From positions 62,001 through 126,000 of the forward strand of contig NZ_JAERRH010000001.1 in assembly GCF_016741855.1 (NCBI RefSeq): a stretch of DNA of 64,000 nt, given 5' to 3'. A program made the translations under genes and the position numbers. The notes under the pieces are model-generated. The model did no database searches and was not told where the DNA came from. It saw nothing but the letters and a program-made list of their open reading frames with translations. The DNA is from Streptomyces musisoli. Lineage in GTDB: Bacteria; Actinomycetota; Actinomycetes; Streptomycetales; Streptomycetaceae. The stretch's first letter is position 1, and every line of letters begins with the position of its first letter. Positions 52,289 to 61,864 of the stretch are shown here, one piece after another.

Positions 52289-54423
52289 CCCTCGCACAGC
52301 AGGGCGGCGAGGATCCGGTCGGGGGTGAGGGGGAGGGTGCGGAAGCGGATGCCGGTGGCGTGGTGGACCGCGTTGCCGAGCGCGGCGGCGGTGCCGACGA
52401 TGCCGATCTCACCGATGCCCTTGCTGCCCATGGGGTTGAGGTGGGGGTCGTCCTCGTCGATCCAGTCGGCCTCGATGTCCGGGACGTCGGCCTGGACGGG
52501 CACGTGGTAGGAGGCGAGGTCGGCCTCGGGGAAGTCGCCGAAGGCTGCGTCGAGGGTGCTGTGCTCGGTGAGGGCCATGCCGAGGCCCATGACCATGGCA
52601 CCGGTGAACTGGGAGCGTGCGGTGCGGGCGTTGAGGATCCGGCCGGCGGCGAAGACGCCGAGCAGCCGGCGGACCCGGACCTCGCCGGTGACGGTGTCGA
52701 CGGCGACCTCGGCGAAGTGGGCGCCGAACGCGTGCCGTGCGTAGGGGCTGTCGGCGTCGGCCTTCCCGGTGGTGTCCGCGCGGACCGTCGGCCCCTCCTC
52801 GGGGTGGGCGGCGAGCCGGGCGCACGCCTCGTGCACGGCCCAGCCCCAGGAGGCGGTGCCGGAGGACCCCCCGGCCAGCGGGGCCGGCGGCAGATCGCTG
52901 TGGCCCACCTCGGTGCGCACCCGGTCCAGGGGTACGCCGAGGGCGTCCGCGGCGATCTGGGCGAGGACGGTACGGGCCCCGGTGCCGATGTCGGCCGCGT
53001 TGACCCGGACGACGAAGGTGCCGTCGGGCCGGGCCTCGGCGGAGGCGGTGGACGGGGCGACCTGGACGGGGTAGGTGGCGGCGGCCACGCCGGTGCCGAC
53101 GAGCAGCGGGCCTTCGCGGCGCACGCCGGGGCGCGGGTCGCGGCCGGCCCAGCCGAAGCGGCGGGCGCCCTCGCGCAGGCACTCCACGACGTGCCGGCTG
53201 CTGAACGGCTTGCCGCTTTCCGGTTCCCGCCGCGGTTCGTTGCGTACGCGCAGCTCCACCGGGTCCATGCCGAGCGCGTCGGCGAGTTCGTCCAGCGCGG
53301 ACTCCAGGGCGTACATGCCGGGTGCCTCGCCGGGGGCCCGCATCCAGGACGGGCTGGGCACGTCCAGCGGCACCACGAGGTGGGTGCTGCGCAGGTTCGG
53401 GGTGGCGTACATGACCCGGGAGACGACACCGGCGTGTTCCACGAACTCCTTCACCCGGGAGGTGTGGGTGGTCACCTCGTGCAGCAGGGCGGTGAGCCGG
53501 CCGTCCGGGTGGGCGCCGAGCCGCAGCCGCTGCACGGTGGGCGCGCGGTGGCCGACCGTGGTGGGCAGGTACCGGCGGGGGTAGGCCAGGGTGACGGGCC
53601 GGCCGGTGTGCCGGGCGGCGAGCGCGGCGAGGACGACGTCGGGGCGTGGGGTGCCCTTGGAGCCGAAGCCGCCGCCGACGTGCTCGGCCACGACGGTGAT
53701 CCGGTCCTCGGGCAGCCGGAACAGCTGGGCCAGCGTGGACCTGACGGTCGTACCGCCCTGGCTGGAGGTGTAGACGGTGAGCCGGTCGTCCTCCCAGTGG
53801 GCGGTGGTCGCGTGGGGCTCCATGGGGTGGTTGTGCAGCGGTGGCACGCGGTAGGTGACGTCGACGCGTACGTCGGCGGCGGTGAAGGCGGCCTCCGGGT
53901 CGCCGTGCTCGACGCGGCCGGGTCCGCCGGCCACCTCGTCCGGCTCGTAGGCGCCGGAGGCGTCCTCGGTGAGGTCGACATGGTGGGCCTCGGTGCAGTA
54001 GGTGACCCGGACGGCCCGGGCCGCGGCGCGGGCGGTCTCCGGGGTCTCGGCGACGGCCAGGGCCACGCACCAGCCCCGGTGCGGCACGTCCGCGCCGCGC
54101 AGCACGGCGAGCGTGCCGTCCTCGGGTGCGGCGAGCCCGGCGGCGTCACCGGGGGTGAGGACGGCGAGGACGCCGGGGAGGGCGAGGGCCGCCGAGGTGT
54201 CGATGCCGGTGACCCGGCCGTGGGCGACCGCGGCGGGCACGGGCCAGGCGTGGACGCGGCCGGGCAGTGCGTACTCGGCGGCGTACCGGGCGGCGCCGGT
54301 GACCTTCTGGCGCCCTTCCCGGCGCTCGACGGGGGCGCCCAGCGCGGTTCCGCCCAGCGCTGTTCCGGTCGGGCCCGTGGTGGCGTGGTCCTGGGACGGC
54401 GCGGTTCCGGTCGTGCCGGTCAT
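52285..54423 (-). CDS. Molybdenum hydroxylase large subunit (PaoC/YagR-like)
   Basis: This 712-residue subunit holds the molybdopterin cofactor. GGGFGSKG (about 247-254), the segment SWMRAPGEAPGMYALE, and near the C-terminus GSKGIGEIGIVGTAAA with the catalytic Glu fit the xanthine dehydrogenase/aldehyde oxidoreductase family. It lies 20 bp after the FAD subunit and overlaps GH65. The substrate is probably an aldehyde or N-heterocycle. Confidence 0.93.
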   Translation of the reverse strand: MTGTTGTAPSQDHATTGPTGTALGGTALGAPVERREGRQKVTGAARYAAEYALPGRVHAWPVPAAVAHGRVTGIDTSAALALPGVLAVLTPGDAAGLAAPEDGTLAVLRGADVPHRGWCVALAVAETPETARAAARAVRVTYCTEAHHVDLTEDASGAYEPDEVAGGPGRVEHGDPEAAFTAADVRVDVTYRVPPLHNHPMEPHATTAHWEDDRLTVYTSSQGGTTVRSTLAQLFRLPEDRITVVAEHVGGGFGSKGTPRPDVVLAALAARHTGRPVTLAYPRRYLPTTVGHRAPTVQRLRLGAHPDGRLTALLHEVTTHTSRVKEFVEHAGVVSRVMYATPNLRSTHLVVPLDVPSPSWMRAPGEAPGMYALESALDELADALGMDPVELRVRNEPRREPESGKPFSSRHVVECLREGARRFGWAGRDPRPGVRREGPLLVGTGVAAATYPVQVAPSTASAEARPDGTFVVRVNAADIGTGARTVLAQIAADALGVPLDRVRTEVGHSDLPPAPLAGGSSGTASWGWAVHEACARLAAHPEEGPTVRADTTGKADADSPYARHAFGAHFAEVAVDTVTGEVRVRRLLGVFAAGRILNARTARSQFTGAMVMGLGMALTEHSTLDAAFGDFPEADLASYHVPVQADVPDIEADWIDEDDPHLNPMGSKGIGEIGIVGTAAALGNAVHHATGIRFRTLPLTPDRILAALLCEG

Positions 54424-54443
54424 GGGTGTCCTCCTGTGACGGC

Positions 54444-55439
54444 TCAGGCCGGGGCCGGGGCCGGGGCGAGACGGTTCAGGACGTCCAGGGCGAGGTTGCG
54501 GGCGAGGGGCACCTTGTAGGCGTTGTCGCGCAGCGGCTCGGCGTGCGCGAGTTCGAGGGCCACCGCTCCTTCGAAGGCGGCGGGGGTGGCGGGGGCGCCC
54601 AGCAGGGCCAGCTCGGTGTGCCGGGCCCGCCAGGGGCGGTGGGCGAGCCCGCCGAAGGCGATGCCCACCTGGTCGACGACCCCGTCCTGGATGCGCAGCA
54701 CGACGGCGACGGAGGCGAGCGCGAAGGCGTACGACGCCCGGTCCCGGGCCTTGCGGTAGGCGGAGGGCGCACCGGCCGTGGCGGCGGGGAGCCGCACGCC
54801 GGTGATCAGTTCGCCGGGGCGGATCCAGGTGTCCCGCTCGGGGTGCTCTCCGGGCAGCCGGTAGAAGTCGGCCACGGGGAGGCGCCGGGTGCCGGCCGTG
54901 CTGTACAGCTCGACCTGGGCGTCCAGCGCGGCCAGGGCGACGGCCATGTCGGACGGGTGGGTGGCGATGCACTGGGGTGAGTGGCCGAGGACGGCGTGGT
55001 CGCGGTGGACGCCGTCCCGGGCGCCGCAGCCGCTGCCCGGCTCCCGTTTGTTGCAGGGCTTGTCCAGGTCCTGGAAGTAGGGGCAGCGGGTGCGCTGGAG
55101 CAGGTTGCCGCCGGTGGTGGCGGCGTTGCGCAGCTGGGCGGAGGCGCCCGCGAGGAGCGCCTGGGACAGGGCCGGGTAGCGGTCGCGGACGCGCGGGTCG
55201 GCGGCGAGGTCGCTGTTGCGGACGGTGGCACCGACGCGCAGGCCGCCGTCGGACAGCTCCTGGACGGAGTCCAGCGGCAGCCGCCCGATGTCGATGAGCG
55301 TGCTGGGCCGCTCGACGCCGAGTTTCAGCAGGTCGACGAGGTTGGTGCCGCCGGCGAGGAAGCGGGCGCCGGGGTGGGCGGCGTACGCCTCGGCGGCCTC
55401 GTGGACGCTGTCGGGCCTGAGGTATCCGAAGCCGTTCAC
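54444..55439 (-). CDS. Molybdenum hydroxylase FAD subunit with extra Fe-S loop (PaoB-like)
   Basis: This 331-residue FAD subunit begins with the PCMH-type fold (ARFLAGGTNLVDLLKLGVERP) and has TTGGNLLQRTRCPYF. The region about 117-155 holds four cysteines (CPYFQDLDKPC, GSGCGARDG, SPQC), which matches the [4Fe-4S] insertion of PaoB and YagS rather than classical xanthine dehydrogenase. It passes electrons between the Fe-S subunit and an acceptor. GTG 55439 overlaps the Fe-S subunit stop as GTGA. Confidence 0.92.
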   Translation of the reverse strand: MNGFGYLRPDSVHEAAEAYAAHPGARFLAGGTNLVDLLKLGVERPSTLIDIGRLPLDSVQELSDGGLRVGATVRNSDLAADPRVRDRYPALSQALLAGASAQLRNAATTGGNLLQRTRCPYFQDLDKPCNKREPGSGCGARDGVHRDHAVLGHSPQCIATHPSDMAVALAALDAQVELYSTAGTRRLPVADFYRLPGEHPERDTWIRPGELITGVRLPAATAGAPSAYRKARDRASYAFALASVAVVLRIQDGVVDQVGIAFGGLAHRPWRARHTELALLGAPATPAAFEGAVALELAHAEPLRDNAYKVPLARNLALDVLNRLAPAPAPA

Positions 55440-55975
55440 GGGATCACGTCCTCGATCGCCTCGACGATGCGGGGGTAGGCGCCGCAGCGGCACAGGTTGC
55501 CGCTCATCCGCTCGCGGATCTCGGACCGGTCCAGCGGCACGGGCCGGCCGGAGGGGGCCGTGGGGCCGGTGACGTGGGAGGGGTGGCCGGCCGCGGCCTC
55601 GGCGAGCATGCCCAGGGCGGAGCAGAGCTGGCCCGGGGTGCAGTAGCCGCACTGGAAGGCGTCGCGGTCCAGGAAGGCCCGCTGGAGCGGATGCGGCTCG
55701 TCGCCGTCGCCGCCCAGGCCCTCGACGGTGGTGATCTCGCTGCCGTCGAGGGCGACCGCGAGCAGCAGACAGCTGTTCAGGCGGCGCCCGTCGACCAGTA
55801 CGGTGCAGGCACCGCACTGGCCGTGGTCGCAGCCCTTCTTGCTGCCGGTGAGGTCCAGCTCCTCACGGAGCAGGTCGAGCAGGACGCGCCGGTGGTCGAC
55901 GCGCAGGGTGTGGGGTTTGCCGTTGACCCGGAGGGTGACCTCGGAGTGGTGGCCGGGCTGGGGTGCACTGGTCAT
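55436..55975 (-). CDS. Molybdenum hydroxylase [2Fe-2S] subunit (PaoA-like)
   Basis: This 179-residue subunit has two [2Fe-2S] clusters. The plant-type one uses CDHGQCGAC plus a later Cys (NSC). The second uses CGYC and the distant CRCGAYPRI. The N-terminus (MTSAPQPGHHSEVTL) has no Tat signal, unlike E. coli PaoA, so the complex is probably cytoplasmic. It is the first gene of the three-subunit operon. ATG 55975 lies 12 bp after GGAAGG. No cofactor-insertion chaperone (XdhC type) is in the window. Confidence 0.94.
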   Translation of the reverse strand: MTSAPQPGHHSEVTLRVNGKPHTLRVDHRRVLLDLLREELDLTGSKKGCDHGQCGACTVLVDGRRLNSCLLLAVALDGSEITTVEGLGGDGDEPHPLQRAFLDRDAFQCGYCTPGQLCSALGMLAEAAAGHPSHVTGPTAPSGRPVPLDRSEIRERMSGNLCRCGAYPRIVEAIEDVIP

Positions 55976-56284
55976 GGCGGGGATGACCTTCCGGACGGTC
56001 GGTGCTGCCGTCCCTTCCGCGTATCCAGGTCCCGCCCGGCTCACACGTGCGCGGGCCGTCCGTTCGGATCACGGGTGGCTCTTCAGGTCGGCCACGTCGC
56101 TTCGGGCGTCGGACGGCCCTCCGGTGTTGTCGACGACGTGCCTGATGGTGCCGGTGCCGCCGAGGGAGACGGTCACCATGCCGGTGAAGCGCACGTCCGG
56201 GTGGTTCGGCCGCCGCTCCCCCACCTGGTCCACGCGAACGGCCGTCATCCGGCCGCGGGTAGCACGCGGGCGGCCGTCCGTCCC
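55976..56284. other. Upstream region of the molybdenum hydroxylase operon
   Basis: About 310 bp with no convincing gene. It must contain the operon promoter, but no good -10/-35 pair could be assigned. It is bounded on the right by a tandem repeat. Confidence 0.4.
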
Positions 56285-56412
56285 GCCGCCGGTGGCGCGC
56301 TGACGGCCGTCACCACGCCGCCGGTGGCGCGCGAACGGCCGTCACCACGCCATCGGTGGCGCGCTGACGGCCGTCACTCCGCCGTCGGTGGTCCGTGGGC
56401 GGTCGTCAGCCT
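56285..56412 (-). repeat. 32-bp tandem repeat starting at the ABC exporter stop codon
   Basis: Four 32-bp units run leftward from the end of the exporter gene. Three are close copies; the rightmost is more diverged and contains the TGA stop (56406-56408) at the position where the others read TGACGGCCG. Confidence 0.75.
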
Positions 56413-58322
56413 GCCGTCGGGACCCCCGCGTCGGCCGGCATCGGCCCGGGCGCGTCGTCGTCCCGCCGGGCGAACTGGGTGCGGTACAGCTCGGCGTAGC
56501 GGCCGGCCGCCGCCAGGAGTTCCTCGTGGGTGCCCCGCTCCACGATCCGGCCGGACTCCACCACCAGGATCTGGTCGGCGGCCCGGACCGTGGACAGGCG
56601 GTGCGCGATGACCACGGCGGTGCGGCCCTCCAGCGCCTCGGTGAGCGCCTCCTGGACGGCCGCCTCGGAGGTGTTGTCCAGGTGGGCGGTGGCCTCGTCC
56701 AGGATCACCACCCGCTGGCGTGCCAGCAGCAGCCGGGCGATGGTCATGCGCTGGCGTTCGCCGCCGGAGAGCCGGTAGCCGCGCTCACCGACGACCGTGT
56801 CCAGACCGTCGGGCAGGGACCGTACGACGTCGGCGAGGCGGGCGCGGCCCAGGACGTCCCACAGTTCGTCGTCGCGGGCGTCGGGGCGGGCCAGCAGGAG
56901 GTTGGCGCGGACGGTGTCGTGGAAGAGGTGGCCGTCCTGGGTGACCATGCCGAGCGTGGCCCGCAGGGACGCGGCGGTCAGGTCCCGGACGTCGGTCCCG
57001 CCGATGCGGACCGCGCCCGCGTCGACGTCGTACAGGCGCGGCAGGAGCTGGGCGATGGTCGACTTGCCGGCGCCGGAGGAGCCGACCAGGGCGATGGTCT
57101 CGCCGGGTTCGGCGCGGAAGGAGATGCCGTGCAGGACTTCGGAGCCGCCGCGGGTGTCGAGGGCGGCGACCTCCTCCAGGGAGGCGAGGGAGACCTGGTC
57201 GGCGGCAGGGTAGGCGAACCGGACGTCCTCGAACTCGACGGCGACCGGGCCGTCGGGGACCTCGCGGGCGTCGGACTTCTCCTCGATGAGCGGTCGCAGG
57301 TCGAGCACCTCGAAGACCCGCTCGAAGCTGACGATCGCGCTCATCACCTCCACCCGGGCCCCGGCGAGCGAGGTCAGCGGGGCGTACAGGCGGGTCAGCA
57401 GCAGGGCGAGGGCGACCACCGCGCCCGGCTCCAGGGTGCCGCGCAGCGCGAACCAGCCGCCGAGGCCGTAGACGAGGGCCAGGGCGAGCGCGGAGACCAG
57501 GGTGAGGGAGGTGATGAAGACGGACTGGGCGGTCGCCGTGCGCACCCCGATGTCCCGCACCCGGGCGGCACGCTCCGCGAACTCCGCCGACTCCTCCTCC
57601 GGGCGGCCGAAGAGCTTGACCAGGGTGGCGCCGGGGGCGGAGAACCGCTCGGTCATCCGGGTGCCCATGGCCGCGTTCAGCGCCGCCGCCTCCCGCTGCA
57701 TGCGGGCCATCCGGCCGCCCATGCGGCGGGCGGGCAGCACGAACACCGGCAGCAGCACCAGCGCGAGCAGGGTGATCTGCCAGGACAGCGTGAGCATCAC
57801 CGCGAGCGTGAGCACCAGGGTCACCAGGTTGCTGACGACTCCGGAGAGGGTGTTGGCGAAGGCCCGCTGGGCGCCGATCACGTCGTTGTTGAGACGGCTG
57901 ACCAGCGCGCCCGTACGGGTACGTGTGAAGAACGCGACGGGCATGCGCTGCACATGATCGAACACAGCCGTGCGCAGGTCGAGGATGAGGCCCTCCCCGA
58001 GCGTCGCCGACAGGCGCCGGCCGACGATGCCGAGCCCCGCCTCCGCGAGCGCCACGAACGCGATGAGCAGGGACAGCCGTACCACGGTGCCGGAGTCGTG
58101 CCCCGCCACGATCGCGTCGACGACACGGCCGGCGAGCACGGGGGTCGCGACCGCGAGCAGTGCGGTCACCACCCCGAGCAGTACGAAGCGGACGATTCCG
58201 GCGCGGTGCGGGCGGGCGAAGGCGGCGATCCGGCGCAGCGTGGCGCGGGCGAAGGGGCGACGCTCGGACTGCGCGTTCATCACGCTGTGCAGCTGCGTCC
58301 AGGCGGTGGTCTCCATGCTCAT
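56406..58322 (-). CDS. ABC exporter, fused membrane and ATPase domains (MsbA/LmrA type)
   Basis: This 638-residue half-transporter has an N-terminal membrane domain (about 38-340) with six predicted helices. The ATPase domain has Walker A VGSSGAGKST (about 415), Q-loop MVTQDGHLFHDTV, signature LSGGERQRM, Walker B VVILDEATAHLD and the H-loop IAHRLSTVR. It should work as a homodimer exporting a lipid, peptide or drug. ATG 58322 is used; a second ATG lies two codons on. It is divergent from the YbhN-type gene, and nothing ties it to the biosynthetic cluster. Confidence 0.93.
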   Translation of the reverse strand: MSMETTAWTQLHSVMNAQSERRPFARATLRRIAAFARPHRAGIVRFVLLGVVTALLAVATPVLAGRVVDAIVAGHDSGTVVRLSLLIAFVALAEAGLGIVGRRLSATLGEGLILDLRTAVFDHVQRMPVAFFTRTRTGALVSRLNNDVIGAQRAFANTLSGVVSNLVTLVLTLAVMLTLSWQITLLALVLLPVFVLPARRMGGRMARMQREAAALNAAMGTRMTERFSAPGATLVKLFGRPEEESAEFAERAARVRDIGVRTATAQSVFITSLTLVSALALALVYGLGGWFALRGTLEPGAVVALALLLTRLYAPLTSLAGARVEVMSAIVSFERVFEVLDLRPLIEEKSDAREVPDGPVAVEFEDVRFAYPAADQVSLASLEEVAALDTRGGSEVLHGISFRAEPGETIALVGSSGAGKSTIAQLLPRLYDVDAGAVRIGGTDVRDLTAASLRATLGMVTQDGHLFHDTVRANLLLARPDARDDELWDVLGRARLADVVRSLPDGLDTVVGERGYRLSGGERQRMTIARLLLARQRVVILDEATAHLDNTSEAAVQEALTEALEGRTAVVIAHRLSTVRAADQILVVESGRIVERGTHEELLAAAGRYAELYRTQFARRDDDAPGPMPADAGVPTAG

Positions 58323-58484
58323 GCTGGAGAACGTAAAACCTCAAGCTTCGTCGAGGTCAAGGCCCGCGCTTTTTCACCCGCACCGGCATCCCCCAGCCCG
58401 AAGGCCCCGATGACCCCACCCTGTAAGCCGCCGTCCCCGGTTCCGCCACCCGCAGTTGGGGCGGCACGGAGAACCTGTGCCGAT

Positions 58485-59489
58485 GTGACTGCCGTCCCGC
58501 TCCCCGAGATCCCGCCGCTCCCTCCGCTCCCCCGGGGACGATTCCCCCGACGACTCCCCCGTCGCGTCCCCGTCCGCCAGGTGCTGTGCCTGGTACCGCT
58601 CGTGCTCGTCGCCGTGGCCGCCGTCCGGCACCGCTCGATGCTCGCCGAGGGCCTCGCCCAGCTGCGCACCGCCTCCTGGCCGTGGCTGCTCGCCGCGGCC
58701 GGCGCCACCTGTCTGACCTGGGTGGCCGCGGCCGTCACCCGGCAGGGTGCGGTGGTCCAGCCGCTGCCCAAGGGGCGACTGCTGGCCACCCAGTTCGCGG
58801 CGGCCTCGGCCAACCACCTGCTGCCCACCGGGCTCGGCGCCGGTGCCGTGAACCTGCGCTTCATGAGCGTGTGCGGGGTGCCGCCGGCCCGTTCCTCGGC
58901 CGCGCTCGCCCTGTACCTGCTCGCGGAGTGCGTGGGCCGGCTCGGTCTGCTGGCCGCGCTGCTCATCGCCTTCCCGGACACGCTGCGGCTCGGCGCCCTG
59001 CTGCCGGACGGCTCGGCGCTCCCGCTAGTGCTGGGCGCGGCCGGCCTGTCGGTCCTCGCGGGGGCCGGGCTGATGCTGGTCCGGCCGCTGCGCACGCGTG
59101 TGTCCGCGTTCGTGCGGGACGCCCTGGGCGAGGCGCGGTCGGTACACACCCGGCCGGCCCGCGTGCTGGCGCTGTGGGGCGGCTCGCTGGCCTTCCCGGC
59201 CCTCCAGGCGGCCGGGCTCGCCGCCGTCGGGCAGGCGCTGCGCCTGCCGGTGCCGGCCGCCCACATGGCGCTCGCCTACCTCGCCGCGACGGTCGCGGTG
59301 GCCCTGGTGCCGACGCCGGGCGGGCTCGGTTCCGTCGAGGCGGCGCTGATCGTGGCGCTGGTCGCGGTGGGCGGCCCGGCTGCGGTGGCCACGGCGGTGG
59401 TGCTGGCCTACCGGATCATCACGGTGTGGGTGCCGCTGGTGCCGGGGGCCCTGACGCTGGGGGCGCTGGTACGGCTGAAGGTCATCTGA
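58485..59489 (+). CDS. YbhN/UPF0104 (LPG-synthase flippase-like) membrane protein
   Basis: This protein of about 334 residues has about eight hydrophobic segments after a basic proline-rich N-terminus. RQGAVV, ANHLLPTGLGAGAVNLRFM and TPGGLGSVEAAL are hallmarks of the YbhN/AglD family, related to the flippase half of MprF. Function in actinomycetes is not settled; lipid translocation is the usual guess. GTG 58485 was chosen to match the usual start near the basic stretch; ATG 58410 would add 25 residues. Confidence 0.85.
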   Translation: MTAVPLPEIPPLPPLPRGRFPRRLPRRVPVRQVLCLVPLVLVAVAAVRHRSMLAEGLAQLRTASWPWLLAAAGATCLTWVAAAVTRQGAVVQPLPKGRLLATQFAAASANHLLPTGLGAGAVNLRFMSVCGVPPARSSAALALYLLAECVGRLGLLAALLIAFPDTLRLGALLPDGSALPLVLGAAGLSVLAGAGLMLVRPLRTRVSAFVRDALGEARSVHTRPARVLALWGGSLAFPALQAAGLAAVGQALRLPVPAAHMALAYLAATVAVALVPTPGGLGSVEAALIVALVAVGGPAAVATAVVLAYRIITVWVPLVPGALTLGALVRLKVI

Positions 59490-59585
59490 CGTTCCCGGCG
59501 GACGGCACTTGCTGGGAAGCTACCGGCAGTCACCAGCGCCCGTGGTCCGCTTCCGGATCCCGGGCCCGTCCAAGGAGGTTGCCGT

Positions 59586-60350
59586 ATGCCGGTGCGGATC
59601 GAACGGCAGGAGTACGTCACCACGGTCGTCCTCTCCCGGCCGGAGGCCCGCAACGCGGTGGACGGCCCGACGGCGGCGGAACTCGCCGGCGCCTTCCGGG
59701 CGTTCGAGGCGGACGACGAGGCCCGGGTGGCGGTGCTGTGGGGCGAGGGCGGCACCTTCTGCGCGGGCGCGGACCTGAAGGCGATCGGCACGGAGCGCGG
59801 CAACCGGGTGGCGGAGGACGGCTACGGCCCGATGGGGCCGACCCGGATGCGGCTGTCCAAGCCGGTGATCGCGGCGGTGGCCGGGCACGCGGTCGCGGGC
59901 GGTCTGGAACTCGCCCTGTGGTGCGATCTGCGGGTCGCGGAGGAGGACGCGGTGTTCGGGGTGTTCTGCCGCCGCTGGGGCGTGCCCCTGATCGACGGCG
60001 GCACGGTACGGCTGCCCCGGCTGATCGGCACCGGCCGGGCCATGGACATGATCCTGACCGGCAGGCCGGTGCCGGCCCGCGAGGCGTACGAGACGGGTCT
60101 CGTCAACCGGCTGGTGCCGCCCGGCCGGGCACGTGCCGAGGCCGAGGCGCTCGCGGCGGAGATCGCCCGCTTCCCGCAGCCCTGCCTGCGCAGCGACCGT
60201 GCGTCGGTCCTGGAGCAGGAGGGGCTGACGGAGGAGGAGGCGCTGCGCGGGGAACTCGGCCACGGCATGGGCGTACTGGCCCGGAGCGCGGAGGGCGCGG
60301 CCCGCTTCGCCTCGGGCGCCGGCCGGCACGGCTCGTTCACCGAGCTGTGA
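59586..60350 (+). CDS. Enoyl-CoA hydratase/isomerase (crotonase family)
   Basis: This 254-residue crotonase-fold protein has the oxyanion-hole segments FCAGADLKAI (about 58-67) and AGHAVAGGLELALWCDLRVA (about 99-118). The region after the second loop reads FCRRWGVPLIDGGTVRLPRLIG, with Asp 140-ish where many hydratases carry a Glu, so hydration versus isomerisation cannot be decided. A strong AAGGAGG site precedes ATG 59586. It stands alone 96 bp after the membrane-protein gene. It probably acts in fatty-acid or CoA-thioester degradation. Confidence 0.9.
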   Translation: MPVRIERQEYVTTVVLSRPEARNAVDGPTAAELAGAFRAFEADDEARVAVLWGEGGTFCAGADLKAIGTERGNRVAEDGYGPMGPTRMRLSKPVIAAVAGHAVAGGLELALWCDLRVAEEDAVFGVFCRRWGVPLIDGGTVRLPRLIGTGRAMDMILTGRPVPAREAYETGLVNRLVPPGRARAEAEALAAEIARFPQPCLRSDRASVLEQEGLTEEEALRGELGHGMGVLARSAEGAARFASGAGRHGSFTEL

Positions 60351-60531
60351 GCCGCGGCTCCTGCGGCGACGGCCGGGCTCGCCTCGACTCACGGGGCCGG
60401 CCCGCCATGTGAGCCACGGCCCCCGGCCGACGACTCGGCGCGCCTCGGCTCACGGGGCCGGACCGCCATGTGAGCCACGACCCCTCCGGCCGACGACTCG
60501 GCTCACCTCGGCTCACGGGGCCGGACCGCCG
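60348..60531 (+). repeat. 61-62-bp tandem repeat starting at the crotonase stop codon
   Basis: Three units of 61-62 bp begin at the crotonase TGA stop. Each starts TGAGCC and ends with CTCACGGGGCCGGnCCGCC; the second and third are about 90 percent alike by eye. They fill most of the gap to the convergent oxidoreductase. Confidence 0.75.
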
Positions 60532-60587
60532 CCGGCTACTCGTCGGTCCGGAGCACCGCCCTCATGCCCTGGTCCTCGTGGGCCCGA

Positions 60588-61859
60588 TCAGCCCGTGGTG
60601 ATCCGTACCGGGCCGCCGTCGGGGTCGGCACGGTCGTGCCAGCGGGTGGTCAGGGTCAGGGGGCGGTGCGGCAGGGCGGTGCCGGGGGTGGGTCGTTCGC
60701 GGTGCAGAAGGCGTCCGTCCTGGTGGACGTGGAGCACGGGCCGGGTCAGCGGGGTGGTGGTGCGCAGGACGTAGCGGGCGGGCCGGGCGGCCGGGTCGAG
60801 GCGGTTCGGGGTGATCCAGCGCAGCGGCGCCTCGACGGTGAGCGGGACCCCGCGGTCCGGCCAGGGGGTTCCCGCCAGGAAGTCCAGCACGGCCCCGGCC
60901 GCGAGCGCGCCCTCGCGGGCGGCCGTTCCGGCACGTTCCGCGGCGTGCAGGACGTTGCCGGCGGCGAGGACACCGGGGCGCGAGGTGTGCAGGCGGCCGC
61001 CGACGGCCGGGCCGCGGGTGCCGGGGTCGAGTGCGAGGCCGCCCCGGCGGGCGAGTTCGTGCTCGGGGACGAAGTCGCCGGTGAACACGACGGTGTCGCA
61101 GGACAGTTCGGCGGTACGGCCGTCACGGTGGCGGACGCGCACGCCGGACAGGCGGCCCCTGCCGAGGAGTTCGGCGACGGTCGTCTCCGTCAGCAGCGGG
61201 ACACCCCCGCGCACACGGGCCGACCAGGCACGGCTACGGCTCGTCTGCGCACGCGGATGTTCCGTGACCAGGGCGACGACCTCAGCGCCGGCCGCGCGGA
61301 CGGCGCCTACGGCCGCGTAGGACACGTCCTCGGCACCCACCACGACCGCGCGGGTGCCGATGTGCTGCCCGAACAGGTGGACGGCCTGCTGGAGTTCGCC
61401 GGTGGTCCAGACGCCGGCGGGCCGGGTGCCGGGTACCAGCCGGGCCGCGCGGGGGCGCTCGCGGGCGCCGGTGGCCAGGATCACCGCCCGTGCCTCGATC
61501 GTCTCCGGTCCGCGAGGCCCTGTGGTGTGCAGGACCGGTCCCTCGGGACCCCAGTCCAGCGCCGACACCCCGGTCCGGACGGTGGCGCCGGCCCGCTCGG
61601 CCGCCTCCGCCAGCAGCCGGGCGTACCGGGGGCCGGTCAGGGGGCGGCCCCAGGTGCCGAAGCCGCCGTGGGCGCAGTGCCGGGGCACTCCCCCGGGCCG
61701 TGTCTCCCGCTCCAGCACCTCCACCCGCCCGGCACCGGCGGCGGCCAGCCGGGCGGCGGCGGCGAGTCCGGCGGGACCCGCACCGACGACGAGGACGTCG
61801 ACGCGGCGCACGGTCCCCACGGAGGGGATGGTCCCGGTTCGGGTCCGGGTTCCGTTCAT
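60588..61859 (-). CDS. FAD-dependent pyridine-nucleotide oxidoreductase
   Basis: This 423-residue flavoprotein has VLVVGAGPAGLAAAARL near residue 20-37, an ATGARERPRAARL segment, a second nucleotide-binding region VVVGAEDVSYAAVGAV and the FAD-closing SRPGVLAAGNVLH. It lies third in an operon after the glycerol kinase and GlpD-like genes, the arrangement in which such a protein accepts electrons via the BFD-type Fe-S domain of the dehydrogenase. I start at ATG 61859: the in-frame extension to 61982 is made only of the 24-bp repeat beginning at the upstream stop codon. Confidence 0.88.
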   Translation of the reverse strand: MNGTRTRTGTIPSVGTVRRVDVLVVGAGPAGLAAAARLAAAGAGRVEVLERETRPGGVPRHCAHGGFGTWGRPLTGPRYARLLAEAAERAGATVRTGVSALDWGPEGPVLHTTGPRGPETIEARAVILATGARERPRAARLVPGTRPAGVWTTGELQQAVHLFGQHIGTRAVVVGAEDVSYAAVGAVRAAGAEVVALVTEHPRAQTSRSRAWSARVRGGVPLLTETTVAELLGRGRLSGVRVRHRDGRTAELSCDTVVFTGDFVPEHELARRGGLALDPGTRGPAVGGRLHTSRPGVLAAGNVLHAAERAGTAAREGALAAGAVLDFLAGTPWPDRGVPLTVEAPLRWITPNRLDPAARPARYVLRTTTPLTRPVLHVHQDGRLLHRERPTPGTALPHRPLTLTTRWHDRADPDGGPVRITTG

Positions 61860-61864
61860 GGTCG

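Noticed and set aside
56285..56412. Possible CRISPR array (32-bp units)
   Set aside because: Units are contiguous with no unique spacers and no cas genes are nearby.
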